DNA of 64,000 nucleotides from Pseudomonas sp. B21-048 (GTDB lineage Bacteria > Pseudomonadota > Gammaproteobacteria > Pseudomonadales > Pseudomonadaceae). Numbering within the stretch: the stretch's first letter is position 1; every line of letters starts with the position of its first letter. The stretch is taken from positions 1,798,001-1,862,000 of the forward strand of contig NZ_CP087168.1 of the NCBI RefSeq assembly GCF_024748615.1, read 5' to 3'. Below are positions 60,600-64,000 of the stretch, piece after piece. The translations under genes and the position numbers were made by a program. The notes under the pieces were generated by a model that did no database searches, was not told the origin of the DNA, and saw only the letters and a list, made by a program, of their open reading frames with translations.

Positions 60600-62060
60600 T
60601 TACAACACCGAAGCCGTTTCCGGCAGTTTCGGCTGGCGGTACAGGTCCAGCAGCACCTGATCCAGCACCGAGGAAGCGCCAAACGGTGCCTTGTCGTTGA
60701 GGATCGCCACCACCGCCCAGGTATTGCCATTGATGTCGCGACTGAAGCCGGAGATGGCGCGCACGGTGTTAAGAGTGCCCGTCTTGACGTGGGCTTCACC
60801 GCGCATCGCGGTAGTCTTCAGGCGTTTGCGCATGGTGCCGTCGGTGCCGGCAATCGGCATCGAGCTGATGAACTCGGCGGAATACGGGCTGTGCCAGGCG
60901 GCTTGCAACATCGCAGCCATTTCACGGGCACTCACTCGCTCGGCGCGGGAGAGGCCGGAGCCGTTTTCCATCACCAGATGCGGCGCGGTGATGCCTTTCC
61001 TCGCCAGCCACTGACGCACCACGCGCTGGGCCGCCTTGGCGTCGTCACCGTCGGCATCAGTGCGGAATTTCTGGCCCAGGCTCAGGAACAACTGCTGAGC
61101 CATGGTGTTGTTACTGTATTTGTTGATGTCGCGAATGATTTCCGCCAGGTCTGGCGAATAGGCCCGCGCCAGTACCTTGGCGTTGCTCGGCGTCGGTGCC
61201 AGACGATCCTGGCCCTGGATGCTGCCGCCCAATTCCTTCCAGATTGCCCGCACAGCGCCGGCGGTGTAGGTCGCGTGATCGAGCAGCGACAGATAGGTCT
61301 GGGAACTGCAACCTTCGCCCAACTGGCCACCGACGGTCACGGTGACGCTGCCATCAGCCTGGGGCACCGGGTTGTAACGCACCCCACCGGTGCATTGCTT
61401 GGAGTTGAGCACCTTGACCTGATTGTCGATGCGGATGCTGGCAATCGGCGGCTCGACCGACACCAGAACCTTGCCCGAGTCGTTGCGGGCCACGAAGCGC
61501 AGGGCCTTGAGGTTGACCAGCAGCGCGTCGGGTTTGACCAGGAACGGTTTGTTCTCGTCATTGCCGTCGTCGTTGAATTCAGGCAGTTGCGGTTGCACGA
61601 AGAAGCCGCGGTCCAGCACCAGGTCACCGGTGACCTGGGTTACGCCGTTGGCGCGCAAATCGCGCATCAGCAGCCAGAGTTTTTCCATGTTCAGCTTCGG
61701 ATCGCCGCCACCCTTGAGGTAGAGGTTGCCGTTGAGGATGCCACCGCTGAGGGTGCCATCGGTGTAGAACTCGGTTTTCCACTGGTGGTTCGGGCCGAGC
61801 ATTTCCAGCGCGGCGTACGTGGTCACCAGCTTCATGGTCGAGGCCGGGTTAACCGAAACGTCAGCATTATGAATGGTTGGGGTGCCCGGGCCGTTGAGCG
61901 GGATCATCACCAGCGACAGGGCACTGTCCTGCAGTTTGCTGGCCTTGAGAGCCTTTTCGACGTTGGGCGACAGGGCGGTGTTGATCGAAGCAGCGGAAAC
62001 GGGGAGGGCCAGGGGCAGAAGAAGACTGGCCAGCAGCAATGGACGCAAAGAGTTGATCAT
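60600..62060 (-). CDS. dacB: D-alanyl-D-alanine carboxypeptidase/endopeptidase (PBP4, DacB)
   Basis: 486 aa from ATG 62060, which begins a signal peptide (LRPLLLASLLLPLALPVSAA); the frame upstream to 62153 lacks one. It is a class C low-molecular-weight penicillin-binding protein acting in the periplasm. The catalytic motifs are STMK (S-x-x-K, about 72), S-N-N in NKYSNNTMAQQLFL (about 322) and KTGTL (about 430). It trims and cuts peptidoglycan cross-links. In P. aeruginosa loss of dacB triggers AmpC induction; whether that holds here is unknown. It converges on the diguanylate cyclase gene. Confidence 0.94.
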   Translation of the reverse strand: MINSLRPLLLASLLLPLALPVSAASINTALSPNVEKALKASKLQDSALSLVMIPLNGPGTPTIHNADVSVNPASTMKLVTTYAALEMLGPNHQWKTEFYTDGTLSGGILNGNLYLKGGGDPKLNMEKLWLLMRDLRANGVTQVTGDLVLDRGFFVQPQLPEFNDDGNDENKPFLVKPDALLVNLKALRFVARNDSGKVLVSVEPPIASIRIDNQVKVLNSKQCTGGVRYNPVPQADGSVTVTVGGQLGEGCSSQTYLSLLDHATYTAGAVRAIWKELGGSIQGQDRLAPTPSNAKVLARAYSPDLAEIIRDINKYSNNTMAQQLFLSLGQKFRTDADGDDAKAAQRVVRQWLARKGITAPHLVMENGSGLSRAERVSAREMAAMLQAAWHSPYSAEFISSMPIAGTDGTMRKRLKTTAMRGEAHVKTGTLNTVRAISGFSRDINGNTWAVVAILNDKAPFGASSVLDQVLLDLYRQPKLPETASVL

Positions 62061-62294
62061 TTGAAATAAAACCCTACAGCCGAGGGGAAAAAAGACGAGG
62101 GCATGGAGATAAATTCCCTCAGCGGTCATGAAAGTGTCGGCATTATGCCCCAAGGTGCAACAGCTTGTGCCGTACCCCGGTCGTCTAATCCGCTATTTTT
62201 TTACCGACGGTAGGCGTAGCGCCGTTCTGAGACGGGCAATCGGCGCCTTAAACTGCTAAAGTGCGGCCCGTTATTACTTATGAGGATTGTTCCA

Positions 62295-62639
62295 ATGGCG
62301 ACTAACCGTTCCCAGCGTCTGCGCAAAAAACTGTGCGTCGATGAATTTCAAGAGCTGGGTTTCGAACTGAACCTGGATTTCAAAGAAGATTTGGCTGATG
62401 AAGCCATTGATGCTTTCCTCGACGCGTTCCTGAAAGAAGCCATGGAAGCCAACGGTCTGGGCTATGTGGGCGGCGACGACTTCGGTCTGGTTTGCCTGCA
62501 GAAGCGTGGCTCGGTTTCCGAAGAGCAGCGTGCCGCTGTTGAAGCCTGGCTCAAAGGCCGCAGCGAACTGACCGAAGCAACCGTCAGCCCGCTGATCGAC
62601 GTCTGGTACCCGGAAAAGCCGATCAATCCGGTAGCTTGA
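62295..62639 (+). CDS. yggL: YggL family 50S ribosome-associated protein
   Basis: 114 aa from ATG 62295 (MATNRSQRLRKKLCVDEFQE), preceded by GAGG. It matches the DUF469/YggL family: basic N-terminus, FELNLDFKEDLADEAIDAFL (about 28-47), then GYVGGDDFGLVCLQKRGSVS and LIDVWYPE at the end. YggL binds the 50S subunit and is reported to influence assembly or translation. The length is normal; it is monocistronic with its own terminator. Confidence 0.92.
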   Translation: MATNRSQRLRKKLCVDEFQELGFELNLDFKEDLADEAIDAFLDAFLKEAMEANGLGYVGGDDFGLVCLQKRGSVSEEQRAAVEAWLKGRSELTEATVSPLIDVWYPEKPINPVA

Positions 62640-62645
62640 TGTTCT

Positions 62646-62680
62646 AAAAAACGGCGACCCCAAGGGTCGCCGTTTTTTTT
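62646..62680. terminator. Bidirectional terminator between yggL and benE
   Basis: AAAAAACGGCGACCC CAA GGGTCGCCGTTTTTTTT. Confidence 0.92.
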
Positions 62681-62691
62681 GTGAAGATCTT

Positions 62692-63882
62692 TCAGCTTTT
62701 ACGCCAGTTCAAGATCAGCAAGGTCAACACCCCCGCGACAATCCCCCAAAACGCCGAACCGATGGAAAACAGCGTCAACCCCGACGCAGTCACCATAAAG
62801 GTAATCAGCGCTGCTTCCCGTTCCTGCACTTGCGCCATGGCAATGCTCAACCCATTAATGATCGAGCCGAATAGCGCCAGCGCGGCAATCGACAGCACCA
62901 GCTCTTTAGGCAATGCGGCGAACAACGCTGCCAGCGTCGCGCCGAACACTCCGGCAATCCCGTAGAAAATCCCGCACCAGACGGCTGCGGTGTAGCGCTT
63001 GTTGCGATCCTCATGGGCATGCGGCCCGGTGCAGATAGCCGCGCTGATGGCGGCCAGGTTGATCCCATGGGAGCCGAACGGCGCCAACAGCAACGAGGCG
63101 ATGCCGGTGGTGGTGATCAGTGGTGAGGCCGGCACGTTGTAGCCGTCGGCGCGCAATACGGCGATGCCCGGCATGTTTTGCGAGGTCATCGCCACCACGA
63201 ACAGTGGAATGCCGATGCTGATGGTCGCGGCCAGGGAGAAATGGGGCGTGGTCCAGACCGGCATCGCGACTTCGAGGTGGAAGCCACTGAAATCCAGCAA
63301 ACCCATAAACCCCGACAGCGCGGTGCCGATCAACAGCGCGGCGAGCACGGCGTAGCGGGGCGACAGGCGTTTGACCACCAGATACGTGAAGAACATCCCC
63401 AGGACCAGCGCAGTACGGTGCTGGGCGGCGACGAAAATCTCGCTGCCGATCTTGAACAGAATCCCCGCCAGCAATGCCGCCGCTAATGAGGCCGGAATCT
63501 TTTTCACCAGCCGTTCGAAACTGCCGGTCAGGCCGCAAATGGTCACCAGCACTGCACAAGTGATGTAGGCGCCGATGGCCTCGCCGTAGCTGACGCCGCC
63601 CAGGCTGGTGATCAGCAATGCTGCGCCGGGGGTCGACCAGGCGATGGTGATCGGGGTGCGGTAGCGCAGGGACAAGCCGATCGAGCACACTGCCATGCCA
63701 ATGGAGATCGCCCAGATCCATGACGAAATCTGCCCGCTGGTCAGGCCCGCCGCTTGCCCGGCCTGGAACATCAGCACCAGTGAGCTGGTGTAGCCGGTCA
63801 TCATGGCGATGAACCCGGCGACGATGGCCGAGGGTGATGTGTCCGTCAGGGGACGAAGCTGCGTGTGCGTGGCGTCGGTCAT
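62692..63882 (-). CDS. benE: BenE-family benzoate/H+ symporter
   Basis: 396 aa from ATG 63882 (MTDATHTQLRPLTDTSPSA); the longer frame to 63978 enters a REP sequence. About 11-12 transmembrane helices are visible. Family motifs: SAIVAGFIAMMTGYTSSLVL near 18-37, WSTPGAALLITSLGGVSYGE and MTSQNMPGIAVLRADGY (about 235-251), with FGSHGINLAAISAAICTGPH. BenE proteins import benzoate with protons. No ben catabolic genes lie in this window, so the true substrate may be another aromatic acid. Confidence 0.88.
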   Translation of the reverse strand: MTDATHTQLRPLTDTSPSAIVAGFIAMMTGYTSSLVLMFQAGQAAGLTSGQISSWIWAISIGMAVCSIGLSLRYRTPITIAWSTPGAALLITSLGGVSYGEAIGAYITCAVLVTICGLTGSFERLVKKIPASLAAALLAGILFKIGSEIFVAAQHRTALVLGMFFTYLVVKRLSPRYAVLAALLIGTALSGFMGLLDFSGFHLEVAMPVWTTPHFSLAATISIGIPLFVVAMTSQNMPGIAVLRADGYNVPASPLITTTGIASLLLAPFGSHGINLAAISAAICTGPHAHEDRNKRYTAAVWCGIFYGIAGVFGATLAALFAALPKELVLSIAALALFGSIINGLSIAMAQVQEREAALITFMVTASGLTLFSIGSAFWGIVAGVLTLLILNWRKS

Positions 63883-63931
63883 GACAGCGGTGTTCCTTGT
63901 TCTGATAAAGATGTCCGTAGCACCGCTGAAC

Positions 63932-63965
63932 CCTGTGGGAGCGTGGCTTGCCCGCGAAGGCGTCG
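63932..63965. repeat. Single REP unit upstream of benE
   Basis: CCTGTGGGAGCGTGGCTTGC followed by CCGCGAAGGCG, one half of the same doublet type as at 54660. Its partner may lie beyond the window end. Confidence 0.75.
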
Positions 63966-64000
63966 TGTCATTCAACATTGATATCGACTGACACTACGCC

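Noticed and set aside
60489-62069. 526-aa plus-strand frame opposite dacB
   Set aside because: Begins inside a REP repeat and mirrors dacB codons; dacB has signal peptide and all penicillin-binding motifs.

Overview
The window is chromosomal DNA of a Pseudomonas, most likely from the P. fluorescens lineage. The evidence is the block ppsR-ppsA-hydrolase-rraA-cmaX-crfX-cmpX-sigX-oprF-cobA-nas/nir, which matches P. aeruginosa gene order as I remember it, together with the GntR-acnD-prpF type of propionate operon, the RloB-like osmotolerance operon, and many Pseudomonas-type REP palindromes (CGCGGGCAAGC, GGAGCTGCCG and GTGGCGAGGGGG families). No tRNA, rRNA or CRISPR array was seen.

Region 1 (1-14300) is accessory and in places AT-rich. 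It starts with a two-domain protein that joins a jelly-roll fold to a deoxyribosyltransferase/TIR-like domain. A decayed integrase and a twice-frameshifted small prophage gene follow. Next come a YbjQ protein, two tandem glycine-zipper secreted proteins and a run of small acidic or Gly/Ser-rich proteins. An IS256-family element with intact ends and a perfect 8-bp target duplication comes next. The rest is a polymorphic-toxin locus on the minus strand: a 1620-aa Rhs protein whose tip looks like a cholera-toxin-type ADP-ribosyltransferase, followed by five paralogous putative immunity genes (three intact, two frameshifted). Between these lie short fragments of other toxin C-termini, a fossil record of tip replacement.

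Region 2 (14560-23560) is core metabolism: a HAD phosphatase, a divergent SDR/LysR pair, cysH, thrH, pabB, and a three-gene operon (retropepsin-like protease, inactive transglutaminase with 7TM domain, ATP-grasp ligase) linked to osmotolerance.

Region 3 (23760-32400) is a complete 2-methylcitrate cycle operon for propionate (GntR regulator, prpB, prpC, acnD, prpF, prpD). Two TGTCGACAAT boxes precede the regulator, and perfect REP palindromes lie inside the operon.

Region 4 (32480-41630) holds divergent ppsR/ppsA, an alpha/beta hydrolase, rraA, a ZntB/CorA-like transporter (cmaX), and the envelope-stress cluster crfX-cmpX-sigX-oprF.

Region 5 (41750-53410) is the assimilatory nitrate cluster on the minus strand: nasS-nasT, the nitrate transporter, a kinase/phosphatase, nirB-nirD, nitrate reductase and cobA (siroheme supply). 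Two leader RNAs, upstream of nirB and of the transporter, each carry two hexaloop hairpins of the kind bound by ANTAR proteins. NasT, encoded in the same cluster, is therefore the likely antiterminator.

Region 6 (53600-64000) is core: pyrD, rmf, rlmKL, a CHASE-PAS-GGDEF diguanylate cyclase, dacB, yggL and a BenE-family benzoate transporter.
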